A DNA stretch of 64,000 nucleotides from JALHNI01 sp044226365 (GCA_044226365.1 JBGAHE010000025.1:5851-69850), one strand, 5' to 3'. Shown: positions 1-9,686, counted from the stretch's first letter. Numbers and translations are program-made. The notes: a model not told the origin generated them from the letters alone.

Positions 1-882
1 GATCAGGACGACGTGGCTGCCGAGTTGGCCGCGGAGACGCTGGGCGGCGGCGAGGGTGCAGGAGGCCGAGGGCTCGGGAAGCACTTTGACGCGCTCGGCG
101 AGTTCGACGAGCGCCTCTACCGCTTCCGCGTCAGGCACGACGGTGACGCCCTCCAAGTACTGACGAACGAGTTGCAAGGTGAACGGCGACACTTCCGGCG
201 CGCCGAGCGTTTTGGCGATGGAGGTGATGGCCGGAAGCTGGACGGGCCGGCCGGCGGCGAGCGCCTGGGACATGGCGTCGGCCCCGACGGTCTCGACGCC
301 CCAGATGCGGGTGGACGGGTTGGCGTGCTTGGCGACGAGCCCGACTCCGCCGGCGAGGCCACCGCCGCCGATGCTGACGATGAGGTCGGTGACCTGGGGC
401 AGGTCCTCGAGAATCTCGAGCCCGACGGTCGCCTGGCCGGCCACGACGAGGGGATCGTCAAACGGGTGGACGGCCACCGCCCCTTCGCTTTGCAGACGGG
501 CCATCTCGTCCAAGGCGCGCGCGATGTTCTCCACCAGCACCACTTCGCCGCCATAGCCGCGCGTGGCGTCGACGTAATTTTGCGGGGTGTTGGCCGGCAT
601 GAGAATCGTCGAGGGCAGCCCCAAGGCGGTGGCCGCATAAGCCACGCCCTGAGCGTGATTGCCGCCGCTGGCGGCGACGACCCGGCTGCCCGCGGGCACG
701 GCGGCCAACATTTTGTTGAAAGCGCCGCGCGGCTTGAACGAGCCGGTTTTCTGAAAGAGCTCGAGCTTGAGGTAGACACGGGTGCCCAGGCGGCGCGAGA
801 GCGTCTCGCTGGAAACCAGCGGCGTCCGGTGCACGCGGCCCACCAGGCGTTCGCGCGCCGCCTGGACGTCTTGAATGGTCAT
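1..882 (-). CDS. ilvA: Threonine ammonia-lyase (threonine dehydratase), C-terminus off the left edge
   Basis: A PLP enzyme that deaminates threonine (or serine) to a 2-oxo acid and ammonia. I read it on the minus strand from an ATG at 882; the frame stays open to base 1, so only about 294 N-terminal residues are present and no stop is seen. Visible family motifs are SFKPRGA with the PLP lysine near residue 50, SGGNHAQG at about 72-79, and the glycine-rich phosphate-binding loop SIGGGGLAGG at about 170-179. The last residues (HVVLI) match the strand that leads into the family's final glycine-rich motif. Whether a C-terminal ACT-type regulatory domain follows cannot be told, so biosynthetic versus catabolic is open. 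It is divergent from a threonine aldolase, only 34 bp away. Confidence 0.92.
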   Translation of the reverse strand, partial: MTIQDVQAARERLVGRVHRTPLVSSETLSRRLGTRVYLKLELFQKTGSFKPRGAFNKMLAAVPAGSRVVAASGGNHAQGVAYAATALGLPSTILMPANTPQNYVDATRGYGGEVVLVENIARALDEMARLQSEGAVAVHPFDDPLVVAGQATVGLEILEDLPQVTDLIVSIGGGGLAGGVGLVAKHANPSTRIWGVETVGADAMSQALAAGRPVQLPAITSIAKTLGAPEVSPFTLQLVRQYLEGVTVVPDAEAVEALVELAERVKVLPEPSASCTLAAAQRLRGQLGSHVVLI

Positions 883-916
883 GACCGAGCTTAACCTGAC
901 TCATACTGAGAGGACG

Positions 917-1966
917 ATGTTGATCGATCTGCGCAGCGATACCGTCACGCGGCCTACGCCCGAGATGCGCCAGGCCATGGCCCACGCCGAGGTGGGCGAC
1001 GATGTCTACGGAGAAGACCCCACCGTCAACGAACTGGAGCGGCGCGCGGCCGAAGTGGCGGGTAAGGAGGCGGCGTTGTTCGTGCCCACCGGCACGATGG
1101 GCAATACGATCGCCATCAAACTCCATACCCACCATGGGCAGGAAGTGATTTGCGATTCGCGGGCGCATATTTTGAACTATGAGCTCTCGATGATGGCGTG
1201 GTTTGCGGGCTGCGTGGCCCGGGCGATCCCGACGGAGCAAGGGATTCTGACGTGGCCGCAGATCCAAGCCGAGATCCGCCCGGTGGGGCCGCATGCGGCG
1301 CCGACGGGCCTGATTGAGATCGAGAACACGCACAACATGGGCGGGGGCACGGTGTATCCGCTCGAGACGATCCGCGAGATTGCGCACGAGGCGCACCGCC
1401 GGGGCATCCCGGTGCATATGGATGGCGCGCGCGTGTTCCATGCGGCGGCGGCCGGCGGGGTGACGGTGGCGGAGGTGGTGGCGCCGGTGGATACGGTGAT
1501 GTTCTGCCTCTCGAAGGCGTTGGGCGCACCGGCGGGTTCGATGCTGACGGGGCCACGGGAGCTCATCGACCGGGGACGCCTGTACCGCAAGCGCTTGGGC
1601 GGCGGGATGCGGCAAGCCGGGATCCTGGCGGCAGCGGGCCTGATTGCGCTGAACGACATGCCGGCGCGGCTGCCTTCGGACCATGCCAACGCGCACTGGT
1701 TAGCGACGCACCTGGCCCGGCTGGAAGGAGTGCGGCTGGACCCGGCCCGGGTGGCGACCAACATCGTGATCGCCGACGTCGCCGGCACGGGCTGGAAGGC
1801 CCCGGCGATGAGCGCCGCGCTGCGGGAGCGGGGGGTGGTGGCGAACGCCATCAACGACCGCGACATTCGCCTGGTAACCCACTATGATGTTGATAGAGGG
1901 GCCTGTATGGCGGCTTTCGACATCATCCGTGAAGTTTGCCTCCACCCGCCCCACCGTCACGCCTGA
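917..1966 (+). CDS. ltaE: Low-specificity L-threonine aldolase
   Basis: PLP-dependent fold-type I enzyme that cleaves L-threonine/allo-threonine to glycine and acetaldehyde. About 349 residues, the usual length. It opens with the family signature IDLRSDTVTRPTPEMRQAM; the Schiff-base lysine is about K200 in SKALGAPAGS. An in-frame ATG at 875 exists but would overlap the divergent dehydratase start. The ATG at 917 has GAGAGG at 908-913 in front and begins exactly where family members begin, so I chose it. CATACT at 902-907 could be a -10 element. With the dehydratase it makes a divergent pair for threonine breakdown. The oligopeptidase downstream starts 11 bp after its stop and its Shine-Dalgarno overlaps the stop. 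Confidence 0.93.
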   Translation: MLIDLRSDTVTRPTPEMRQAMAHAEVGDDVYGEDPTVNELERRAAEVAGKEAALFVPTGTMGNTIAIKLHTHHGQEVICDSRAHILNYELSMMAWFAGCVARAIPTEQGILTWPQIQAEIRPVGPHAAPTGLIEIENTHNMGGGTVYPLETIREIAHEAHRRGIPVHMDGARVFHAAAAGGVTVAEVVAPVDTVMFCLSKALGAPAGSMLTGPRELIDRGRLYRKRLGGGMRQAGILAAAGLIALNDMPARLPSDHANAHWLATHLARLEGVRLDPARVATNIVIADVAGTGWKAPAMSAALRERGVVANAINDRDIRLVTHYDVDRGACMAAFDIIREVCLHPPHRHA

Positions 1967-1977
1967 GGAAGTCTTAG

Positions 1978-4047
1978 TTGACCCACGACAATCCGCTGCT
2001 GAATCGCGAGTTTCGCATTCAGTTTGACCGTTTCCAGGCTGAGCAGGTGATGCCCGCCCTGAACACCCTGCTCGCCGAAGCCACGCAAACCATTGGGAAT
2101 CTGGCAGCTGAGCCCGCGGAGCCCCGCACGTTTGCCAATACGCTGGCCGTGCTGGACCTGGCGACCGAGCAGTTGGAAGACACCATGTCGCTGGTGCGCC
2201 ATCTGGAAGGCGTGGCGACGACGCCGGAACTGCGCGCGGCTTATAACGCCGCCGAGCCGGTGGTGAGCGAATTCCTCTCGTCGATTCCGCTGAACCCCGG
2301 CCTCTATAAAGCGGTGAAGGAAGTGGCCGCCTCGCCGGACTCGGCTCATCTGGACCCCGTCCGGCAGCGCTTTCTGAAGAAGACCGTGGATGGCTTTCGC
2401 CGCCATGGGGCTGAGCTCGACGACGACGGCAAGCGGCAGTTGCAGGAAGTGGAAGTGGAGCTGACGCGGCTGACGACCAAGTACTCGGAGAACGTTTTAG
2501 ACGCCACGAACGCGTTTGAGCACGTGATTACGGACGAGGCTAAGCTGGCCGGTCTGCCGCCTTCGGCCATCGCGGCCGCGCGGCAGAGCGCGATGGCGAA
2601 GGGGCTGGAAGGCTGGCGGTTTACGCTGCAGGCGCCCAGCTATACCGCGATTCTGACGTACCTGGACGATGCCGCGGTGCGCGAGCTGTTCTATCGGGCG
2701 AGCATTCGCCGCGGCGCGGCGGAGCCCTACGACAATCGCGAACTGGTGGAGCGCATTTTGGACTTGCGCAAGAAGAAGGCCCATCTGCTGGGCTACTTCA
2801 ACTTCGCCGACCTAGTGCTGGAAGAGCGCATGTCGAAGCGCGGCGCCCGCGCACTCGAGTTTCTGCTGGAGTTGGCCGCGCGCACGCAGGACCGCTTCGA
2901 GCAGGAGAACCGGGACCTGCATCAGTTCCGCTGCAAGCTGGAAGGCCACAACGCTCCGGAGCCCGAACCGTGGGACGTGGCTTACTACGCGGAGAAACTG
3001 CGGCGCGAACGTTACGACTTCGACGAAGAACAACTGCGCCCCTACTTCCCGCTGCCGCAAGTGGTGCGGGGCATGTTCAAGCTCACCGAGAGCCTTTTCG
3101 GCATTCAGGTGGTGGAGCGGCCCGGCGTCCCCGTGTGGCACGCGCAGGTGAACTGCTACGACATTCTGGACGGGAATGGCGCGCTGCTCGGCTCGTTCTA
3201 CTCCGACTGGTATCCGCGCGAAACCAAGCGGGGCGGCGCCTGGATGGATGCCCTGCGCACGGGCAATCCGGCTACACAAGGCGCGCAACCGCATATCGGC
3301 ATCATCTGCGGCAATCTCACCGAACCGATTGGGACGGACCCCGCGCTGCTGACGCATCGCGAAGTGGAGACGATTTTCCACGAGTTCGGCCATCTGCTGC
3401 ACCATTGCCTGAGCCGGGTGGAGATCCGCTCGCTGGCCGGCACCAACGTCGCCTGGGACTTTGTGGAACTGCCTTCGCAGATCATGGAGAACTGGTGCTG
3501 GGAGAAAGAGGCGCTGGACCTGTTTGCGGCGCACTACCAGACCGGCGAACGGATTCCGGCCGAACTGCTGGCCAAGATGAAGCGCGCGCGCACCTTCCGC
3601 GCGGCCAACGCGCAGATGCGGCAATTGGGCTTTGGCATTGTCGATCTGCAGTTGCACATCGACTTTGACGCGAAGAGCTATCGCGAGAAGACCGGCGGCG
3701 ATGTGATCCAGTACGCGCGCGAAACCATGCAGCCTTACTCGCCGGCGACCTTCCCTCCGGATCACGCCACCATCTGCTCGTTCACGCATTTGTTTTCGAG
3801 CCCCGTGGCTTACGGCTCCGGTTACTACTCCTACAAGTGGGCGGAAGTGCTGGACGCCGATGCCTTCGGCCGCTTTAAGGAAGAAGGGGTGTTGAACCCC
3901 GCGGTGGGCCGGGCCTTCCGGGAGATGATTCTCGAGAAGGGCGACAGCGCCGATCCCGCCGATCTCTACCGCGCCTTCCGAGGCCGCGAACCTGACCAAC
4001 ACGCGCTGTTGGAACGCCAAGGGCTGCTGACCCTGCAAACGGACTGA
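1978..4047 (+). CDS. M3 family zinc oligopeptidase (oligopeptidase A / thimet-like)
   Basis: Cytoplasmic metallopeptidase that degrades short peptides. 689 residues, typical of M3A. The zinc-binding HEFGH is at residues 468-472 and is followed by the conserved downstream block (NVAWDFVELPSQIMENW) that carries the third metal ligand in this family. The start is TTG at 1978, supported by GAGGAA at 1965-1970 with 7 nt spacing and by the absence of a better start nearby. No signal peptide is visible. It lies directly behind the threonine aldolase and 2 bp before a small ATPase gene, so the three genes probably form one transcript. Which bacterial M3 subgroup it belongs to would need a tree. Confidence 0.93.
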   Translation: MTHDNPLLNREFRIQFDRFQAEQVMPALNTLLAEATQTIGNLAAEPAEPRTFANTLAVLDLATEQLEDTMSLVRHLEGVATTPELRAAYNAAEPVVSEFLSSIPLNPGLYKAVKEVAASPDSAHLDPVRQRFLKKTVDGFRRHGAELDDDGKRQLQEVEVELTRLTTKYSENVLDATNAFEHVITDEAKLAGLPPSAIAAARQSAMAKGLEGWRFTLQAPSYTAILTYLDDAAVRELFYRASIRRGAAEPYDNRELVERILDLRKKKAHLLGYFNFADLVLEERMSKRGARALEFLLELAARTQDRFEQENRDLHQFRCKLEGHNAPEPEPWDVAYYAEKLRRERYDFDEEQLRPYFPLPQVVRGMFKLTESLFGIQVVERPGVPVWHAQVNCYDILDGNGALLGSFYSDWYPRETKRGGAWMDALRTGNPATQGAQPHIGIICGNLTEPIGTDPALLTHREVETIFHEFGHLLHHCLSRVEIRSLAGTNVAWDFVELPSQIMENWCWEKEALDLFAAHYQTGERIPAELLAKMKRARTFRAANAQMRQLGFGIVDLQLHIDFDAKSYREKTGGDVIQYARETMQPYSPATFPPDHATICSFTHLFSSPVAYGSGYYSYKWAEVLDADAFGRFKEEGVLNPAVGRAFREMILEKGDSADPADLYRAFRGREPDQHALLERQGLLTLQTD

Positions 4048-4049
4048 AC

Positions 4050-4649
4050 ATGTTTCTCAAAATTCTTGGCCATCCGGTCTTCCAGAACCTGAACTATCAT
4101 CTGCCGATGATCCTCGACCTGTCCCATCCGGTCGTGATGCTCGAAGGCGAAAACGGGTCCGGCAAGTCCACCTTGCTGCACTCGATTTATTACGCGTTGA
4201 AGGGCGAGCAGGTCCCCGGCTATATTTATCGCTGGGAGGGCACGGCGCCCACGCCGCCCAAGACCTTCCTGTTCGATGCCGAAGCGCACAATCCGCGCAT
4301 GCAGCTCGATTTCTTCAAGGACGATCCGCGCATGTCGGAGTTTCTCCAGACGGCCAGCCATGGCCAGGTGATGCTCGCGATGTTCCAGGACAACTTCCCG
4401 GGTCTGCCGGACGGCACGGTGCTGCTGCTGGATGAGCCGGAGATGGCGCTCTCGCAATCCAATCAGCGGCGCATTTTGAAGATGCTGTTCGAGCTGGTGG
4501 AGAAGAAGAACTTCCGCATTATCTGCGCGACGCATTCGCCGGTGCTGATCAGCGCCCCGGAAACCTATGTCATCAACCTCGACCGGCACATTAACCGGAA
4601 CGTGGCGGATATGACGATGGGCATCCAGGGCGGCAGTACGATTCAGTAG
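4050..4649 (+). CDS. Small AAA/ABC-type ATPase (COG3910-like)
   Basis: Stand-alone P-loop ATPase of 199 residues. Walker A is GENGSGKST at about residues 33-41; a Walker B/LDEPE segment (VLLLDEPEMALS) lies near residues 125-136, followed by an H-loop-like CATHSPVL. This arrangement matches the small predicted ATPases of COG3910, which carry no membrane domain and have no established role. Its ATG is 2 bp after the oligopeptidase stop, which argues for translational coupling and perhaps a shared function in peptide or protein turnover, but that is inference from position only. Downstream it faces the amino-acid permease tail to tail across a small hairpin. Confidence 0.85.
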   Translation: MFLKILGHPVFQNLNYHLPMILDLSHPVVMLEGENGSGKSTLLHSIYYALKGEQVPGYIYRWEGTAPTPPKTFLFDAEAHNPRMQLDFFKDDPRMSEFLQTASHGQVMLAMFQDNFPGLPDGTVLLLDEPEMALSQSNQRRILKMLFELVEKKNFRIICATHSPVLISAPETYVINLDRHINRNVADMTMGIQGGSTIQ

Positions 4650-4667
4650 GCCGAGCTTATTCGGCCT
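4648..4667. terminator. Hairpin between convergent genes, possible bidirectional terminator
   Basis: AGGCCGA (4648-4654) pairs with TCGGCCT (4661-4667) around a 6-nt loop and overlaps the ends of both convergent genes. There is no clear T-run on either side, so it is at best a weak terminator. Confidence 0.4.
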
Positions 4668-6102
4668 TCAGGTTGCTGTGGCTCTTGCTGTAGGTGAAGT
4701 AGACCACCAGGCCGATTAACAGCCAAACGAACGCCGCGAGTTGCGTGGTACGGTCGAGCGCAATGATCATGGCGCCGCAGACGAGCATGCCGAGAATCGG
4801 CACGATCGGCACAAGGGGTGCGCGGAAGGGACGCTCGACGCGGGGGTCCGTTTTGCGGAGAATCATCACGCCGGCGCAGACCAGCACGAAGGCGAACAGC
4901 GTCCCGATGGACGTGAGGTCACCAGTGATGTCGCCCGGCAACAGGCCGGCAATCAAACCGACGAAGACGAACAGGACGACGTTGGACTTATAGGGCGTGC
5001 GGAAGGTGGGATGCAGCTCGGAGAAGATCTTGGGGAGCAAGCCGTCTTTGGCCATCGAGTAGAAGACCCGGCTCTGGCCTAGGAGCATGACGAGGATCAC
5101 GGAAGAGAAGCCGGCGAGAATGGCGACGGTAATCAGCGTGGCCAGCCAGCCGTAGCCGGGCATGTAGGTCTGAATGGCGAAGGCGACCGAGGCTTCTTTA
5201 CCGGCGATCTTGAACTCTTTCCAGTTCGCCACGCCCGTCAGCACATGGGCGAAGAGGATATAGAGCAGGGTGCAGACGGCCAGCGAGCCGAGGATGCCGA
5301 GCGGCATGTCCTTGGCGGGGTTCTTGGCTTCCTGCGCCGCGGTGGAAACGGCGTCAAAGCCGATGAAGGCGAAGAAGACGATGCCGGCGCCGCCCAGCAC
5401 GCCGCCCCAACCGTGGCGGAAGAGTCCTTCGTGGCCGGGAGTGCCTTCGGGAATCATGTAGGGGACGTGGTTGGCGGGGTTGATGAAGCTCCAGCCGAGG
5501 GCAATGAACAGCAGCACGATGCCGACTTTCACGTACACGATGACGGCGTTCACATTGGCGGATTCTTCGGTGCCTTTGATCAGCAGCAGGGTGAGCAGCA
5601 GCAGGATCACCAGGGCGGGAAAGTTCATGATGCCGTGGGTGCCATCGGCCGAGGTTTGGAGAAAGGAGTGACAGAAGGCGTAGGGGATGGCCCCGCCGAG
5701 GAGGTTATTGAGGTACTCGCTCCAGGCAATGGAGACGGTGGCGGCTCCGAGTGCGTACTCGAGCACGAGCGCCCAGCCGATCACCCAGGCGACGAACTCG
5801 CCCATGGTGGCGTACGCGTAGGTGTAAGCGCTGCCGGCGATGGGGATCATGGCGGCGAACTCGGCGTAGCAGAGTCCGGCGAGGGCGCAACCGATGGCGG
5901 CCACGATGAAAGACAGCGTGACGGCCGCGCCGGACGCTTCGGCGGCCGCGGCGGCCGTGCGGACGAACAGGCCGGCGCCGATGATGGCGCCGATGCCCAG
6001 CGCGACCAGCGCTTTGGCGTCCAAGGTCCGTTTGAGGCCCTTTTCTGAATCAGCGGCTTGCGACAACAGCCCGGCTAGCGACTTCTTCCGCGTCAAACTC
6101 AT
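4657..6102 (-). CDS. APC-superfamily amino acid permease (cationic-amino-acid-transporter type)
   Basis: Inner-membrane amino acid transporter of 481 residues with about 12 hydrophobic segments. The first transmembrane helix contains the APC consensus ALGIGAIIGAGLFV (substrate-binding GxG region). Later features include FFAFIGFDAVSTAAQEAKNP in the TM6 region, which is characteristic of the CAT/YfnA branch. The start ATG at 6102 has a strong Shine-Dalgarno, AAGGAGA on the minus strand at about 6109-6115. It stands alone: the upstream neighbour is a divergent flavoprotein gene, and downstream it converges on the small ATPase. Specific substrate is unknown; arginine/lysine or branched-chain amino acids are the usual substrates in this branch. 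Confidence 0.9.
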   Translation of the reverse strand: MSLTRKKSLAGLLSQAADSEKGLKRTLDAKALVALGIGAIIGAGLFVRTAAAAAEASGAAVTLSFIVAAIGCALAGLCYAEFAAMIPIAGSAYTYAYATMGEFVAWVIGWALVLEYALGAATVSIAWSEYLNNLLGGAIPYAFCHSFLQTSADGTHGIMNFPALVILLLLTLLLIKGTEESANVNAVIVYVKVGIVLLFIALGWSFINPANHVPYMIPEGTPGHEGLFRHGWGGVLGGAGIVFFAFIGFDAVSTAAQEAKNPAKDMPLGILGSLAVCTLLYILFAHVLTGVANWKEFKIAGKEASVAFAIQTYMPGYGWLATLITVAILAGFSSVILVMLLGQSRVFYSMAKDGLLPKIFSELHPTFRTPYKSNVVLFVFVGLIAGLLPGDITGDLTSIGTLFAFVLVCAGVMILRKTDPRVERPFRAPLVPIVPILGMLVCGAMIIALDRTTQLAAFVWLLIGLVVYFTYSKSHSNLKAE

Positions 6103-6175
6103 GCAAGGTCTCCTTTAGACAGTTCCACTATTAAATCACGCACTTCCAGCGCTGGCGGGCGATGATGAAGAAAAG

Positions 6176-7327
6176 ATGAACACTGAGTACGAAGCCATCA
6201 TCGTGGGTGGCGGGGCAGCAGGTCTGTTCTGCGCGGCGATGGCAATGCAACGAGGCCGGCGGACTTTGTTAGTGGAACACGGCGAGACGGTGGGCCGCAA
6301 GATCCTTATCTCGGGCGGCGGGCGGGCGAATTTCACGAACCGCGAGACGCGGCCGGAGAACTTTTTGAGCGAGAACCCGCACTTCGCGAAGTCGGCGCTG
6401 GCGCGCTACCGTCCGGCCGACTTTATCGACCTGGTAAACCGCCACCACATCGCGTGGCACGAGAAGAAGCTGGGCCAGTTGTTCTGCGATGGGTCGGCGC
6501 GGCAGATCGTCGATCTGTTGCTGGCCGAGTGCGCCGGGGTCCGCATCCTCACCGGGACGCGCGTGGAGAGCGTGACGGCGGGCTTCCAGGTGCAGACCAG
6601 CGCAGGCGCCTTCGAAGCGCCGAAGCTGGTGGTGGCGACCGGCGGCCTCTCGATTCCGAAGATCGGCGCCACGGATTGGGGCCATCGGCTGGCCCGCCAG
6701 TTCGGCTTGCGCGTGGTGGAGCCGCGGCCGGCACTGGTGCCGCTGACGTTTAACGCGGCCGATGCGCGCACGTTCGAAGGACTCTCCGGCGTCGCTACGG
6801 ACGTGATCGCCTCGGCCGGCGGCGGTCCACGGTTCGAAGAACGAATGCTCGTCACCCATCGCGGACTCTCCGGCCCCGCCATCTTGCAGGCAAGCTCCTA
6901 CTGGCGGCCGGGGCAGGCGGTGGCGCTCAACCTGGCGCCTGGTCATCACCTCGAAGCCGAATTCCTTGAGCGCAAACGCACGGGCGGCGCGCTGCTGGGC
7001 TTTCTGCCGCAACGGCTGGCTGACCGGTGGGCTGAGGTCCACCAGCTGACGCCGCCACTGTCGCGGTTGAAGGATGCGGTGCTGAAGGACGCCGCACGGG
7101 GGCTCGAGCAATGGTCCTGGCAGCCGGCGGGGACGGAAGGTTATGCCAAAGCCGAGGTGACGGCGGGCGGCGTGGATACGAACGAGCTCTCTTCGAAGAC
7201 GATGGAAGCAAGGCGCGTCCCCGGGCTCCACTTCATCGGCGAGGTGGTGGACGTGACGGGTCAACTGGGCGGCTACAACTTCCAATGGGCCTGGGCATCG
7301 GCCTTCGCCGCGGCGCAGGCGCTTTAG
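6176..7327 (+). CDS. HI0933-family flavoprotein (NAD(P)/FAD-dependent oxidoreductase)
   Basis: A Rossmann-fold flavoprotein of 383 residues, probably cytoplasmic. The dinucleotide-binding motif IIVGGGAAGLFCA is at about residues 8-20, and the C-terminus has the family block FIGEVVDVTGQLGGYNFQ. The family's GGGRCN(x)TN motif is present as GGGRANFTN, so the usual cysteine is alanine here. Known members are conserved but poorly characterised; proposed roles include tRNA or redox chemistry, none proven. The start is ATG 6176 with a weak purine stretch (GAAGAAAAG) in front. It converges with an ADOP permease gene 10 bp further on. Confidence 0.88.
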   Translation: MNTEYEAIIVGGGAAGLFCAAMAMQRGRRTLLVEHGETVGRKILISGGGRANFTNRETRPENFLSENPHFAKSALARYRPADFIDLVNRHHIAWHEKKLGQLFCDGSARQIVDLLLAECAGVRILTGTRVESVTAGFQVQTSAGAFEAPKLVVATGGLSIPKIGATDWGHRLARQFGLRVVEPRPALVPLTFNAADARTFEGLSGVATDVIASAGGGPRFEERMLVTHRGLSGPAILQASSYWRPGQAVALNLAPGHHLEAEFLERKRTGGALLGFLPQRLADRWAEVHQLTPPLSRLKDAVLKDAARGLEQWSWQPAGTEGYAKAEVTAGGVDTNELSSKTMEARRVPGLHFIGEVVDVTGQLGGYNFQWAWASAFAAAQAL

Positions 7328-7337
7328 CCGGCCCGCG

Positions 7338-9686
7338 TTAGTCAGTTCGCAAAGCGGCGGCTGGTTCGATGCGGAGAACGCGGCGGGCGGGGAGATAAGT
7401 GGCGACGGCGGCGATGAGGAGGAGCAGCAAGCCGGCGCCGGTGTAGGTGAAGGGGTCCGTGGCGGTGACCTGGTAGAGGTAAGAAGTCAGGAGGCGCGTG
7501 GCGGCGACGGACACGACGACGCCGAGGAGGATGCCGGCCGCGGCGAGGCCAATGCCCTGACGAAGAATCAGGCGCAGGACGCTGCCGGGGGAGGCGCCCA
7601 AAGCGCGGCGGATGCCGACTTCGCGGGTGCGCCGCGTAACGGTGCTGGCGATGATGCCGTAGATGCCCACCGTCACCAGCAGCACGCCCGCCGAGGCGAA
7701 GATGCCGAGCAAGGTGGTGAGTGAGCGGCGCTGATCTTCGGACTCCTGGACCAGCGCGTCCATACTGCGAATTGAGGTGACGGCCTGCGTGGGGTCGACC
7801 CGAGCCAGTTCCTGCCGGATGGGCTCGGCCAAGGTAAGCGGGTCACTGGCGGTGCGCACGGCGAACATCGCGCGCTGCAGGGAGAACTGCGTACGCGGGC
7901 GATAGAGGGCGGGTTCGGGCGCTTCGCCCAAGCTGACCTGGTGAACGTCGGCGACGACGCCCACCACTTCCACCGGGTTGGGGTTGGTGCCGATCAGAAT
8001 GCGGCGGCCCAGCGGCGAGTCCTTCCCCCAGAACTGGCGAGCGAGCGCTTCGTTGACCACCGTGACCAGGGGCGAGGTGGCGGTGTCGGTCGCCGCGATG
8101 TCGCGGCCTTGGCGCAGCGGAATGCCGAGCGTGCGGAAGGAGCCGGGCGTCACCAATTGAAGCACTGAGAGGAGGCGTTCGTTGAGCTTGAGCAGGGGCT
8201 GGTCCGCCCGCTGAATCGGCGTGCCGGTGAACCCGGTGAGGGGCAACGTGAGAGTGACGGCGGCAGCGCGCACGCCGGGGATCGCCTCCACGCGGCGGAT
8301 GAGCTCGTCCTGGCGTTCCGGCGAGACGTTGATCTGCATGGTGAGCAGATGATGCGGCTCGAAGCCCGGGGGCACGCGCCCCAGGCGATTCAGACTTTCC
8401 AGCAGCAGGCCCGCGCCGATCAGCAGGACCAGCGTGAGGGCAACTTGCGCCGCCACCAGCCAACCGCGCGGGCTACGCCAGAAAAGCCAGCGGGCGTGCG
8501 CCTCGGCCGTGCCTTTGATGGTGGAGGCCAAGTCCGGTCGGGAAGTGTGGAGCGACGGGGCGAGCCCGAACAGCAGGCTCGTCAGCAGCGCGGCCCCCAA
8601 CGCGAACGCGAGCACCTCGCCATTCAGACGAAGGCCGGCGTGGCGCGGCAGTTCGAGCCCAGGTAAGCGGCTGACCGCTCCCAAGCTGGCCCAGGCCAGC
8701 GCAATCGCGAGCACGCCACCGGCCAGGGCGAGCAGCAAACTTTCCACCATCTGCTGGCGGATGAGTTGTCGACGGCTCGCCCCGAGGGCAGCGCGAACGG
8801 CAAACTCGCGGGCGCGAGCGGCACTGCGCGCGAGGATCAGTCCGGCGACGTTCGCACACGCCATCAGCAGCACGAGAGTGACGGCGCCGAAGAGCGTCCA
8901 GAGGGTGGAGCGTACGTCGCGGACGAGCGATTCCTGCAGGGGCAGCACGGCCTCGCGCAGCGTGGCGGGCCGCGCATCGAGAGCAGTGGGGTTGGCGTTC
9001 GCGTACTGACGATTGATGACAGTCAACTCGGCGCTGGCCTGGTCGACGCCGACGCCTGGGCGCAGACGGCCGATCACGTTGAGGATGGGGCTATTGCGGC
9101 GGACGGGCGAAGGGTCGAGGTCGAAGGGACGCCAGACGTCGAGTTGGGGAAACGGAAGCTGCAGGCCATCGGGGAGAACGCCGACGATGGTGTGGGGCAC
9201 GCCGCCCAGGGTCAGCGTGGAGCCCAGGATATCGGGGCGGCTGTGGAAGCGGTTGCGCCAGAGGTCGGCGGCAATCATCGCGACGGGTAAGCCGCGGCTC
9301 TCTTCTTCGGGCAGGAAGGCCCGCCCTTTGACGAGCGTGATGCCAAGCGCCGCCGCGTAACTGTCGGAGACCCGGACGCTGCGCAGGGGCTCCGGCCCGT
9401 GCTCGGTGGCCAAGGCAATGGTGTCGAGGAAGACATTCGATGCGGCGACGGCGACATAGGAATGGGCGGCGCGCAGGGCGGCGAAACGGGTATGGGTGGC
9501 GCCACCGGTCAGGCGAACAAGACGGTCCGGCTGGGGGTAGGTGAGCGGGGCGAGCAGCACTGCATGGACGACGGAGAAGATCGCGGTGGTAGCGCCGATC
9601 CCGATCGCCAGGGTGAAGATGGCGGTGAGGGCGAACGTAGGATCGCGGCGCAACCGGCGCCAGGCGTAGGTGAAGTCTTGCCGCAT
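7338..9686 (-). CDS. ADOP-type ABC transporter permease (MacB/FtsX-like)
   Basis: Large permease of 782 residues with the duplicated layout of acidobacterial 'ADOP' proteins: an N-terminal membrane segment (near residues 18-45), a long periplasmic MacB-core-type domain, an FtsX-like three-helix block in the middle, a second periplasmic domain, and a final FtsX block whose helix contains the TVGIYGIIASTVTRR segment and RTREVGIRRALGA. No ATPase gene is adjacent. Members are thought to pair with MacB-type ATPases in mechanotransmission or export, but most have no tested substrate. It starts at ATG 9686, and a 198-bp gap separates it from the divergent Oar receptor. Unlike the second ADOP gene in this window (44.9-47.5 kb) it has no PadR partner and lacks the cytoplasmic N-terminal extension. 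Confidence 0.9.
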   Translation of the reverse strand: MRQDFTYAWRRLRRDPTFALTAIFTLAIGIGATTAIFSVVHAVLLAPLTYPQPDRLVRLTGGATHTRFAALRAAHSYVAVAASNVFLDTIALATEHGPEPLRSVRVSDSYAAALGITLVKGRAFLPEEESRGLPVAMIAADLWRNRFHSRPDILGSTLTLGGVPHTIVGVLPDGLQLPFPQLDVWRPFDLDPSPVRRNSPILNVIGRLRPGVGVDQASAELTVINRQYANANPTALDARPATLREAVLPLQESLVRDVRSTLWTLFGAVTLVLLMACANVAGLILARSAARAREFAVRAALGASRRQLIRQQMVESLLLALAGGVLAIALAWASLGAVSRLPGLELPRHAGLRLNGEVLAFALGAALLTSLLFGLAPSLHTSRPDLASTIKGTAEAHARWLFWRSPRGWLVAAQVALTLVLLIGAGLLLESLNRLGRVPPGFEPHHLLTMQINVSPERQDELIRRVEAIPGVRAAAVTLTLPLTGFTGTPIQRADQPLLKLNERLLSVLQLVTPGSFRTLGIPLRQGRDIAATDTATSPLVTVVNEALARQFWGKDSPLGRRILIGTNPNPVEVVGVVADVHQVSLGEAPEPALYRPRTQFSLQRAMFAVRTASDPLTLAEPIRQELARVDPTQAVTSIRSMDALVQESEDQRRSLTTLLGIFASAGVLLVTVGIYGIIASTVTRRTREVGIRRALGASPGSVLRLILRQGIGLAAAGILLGVVVSVAATRLLTSYLYQVTATDPFTYTGAGLLLLLIAAVATYLPARRVLRIEPAAALRTD

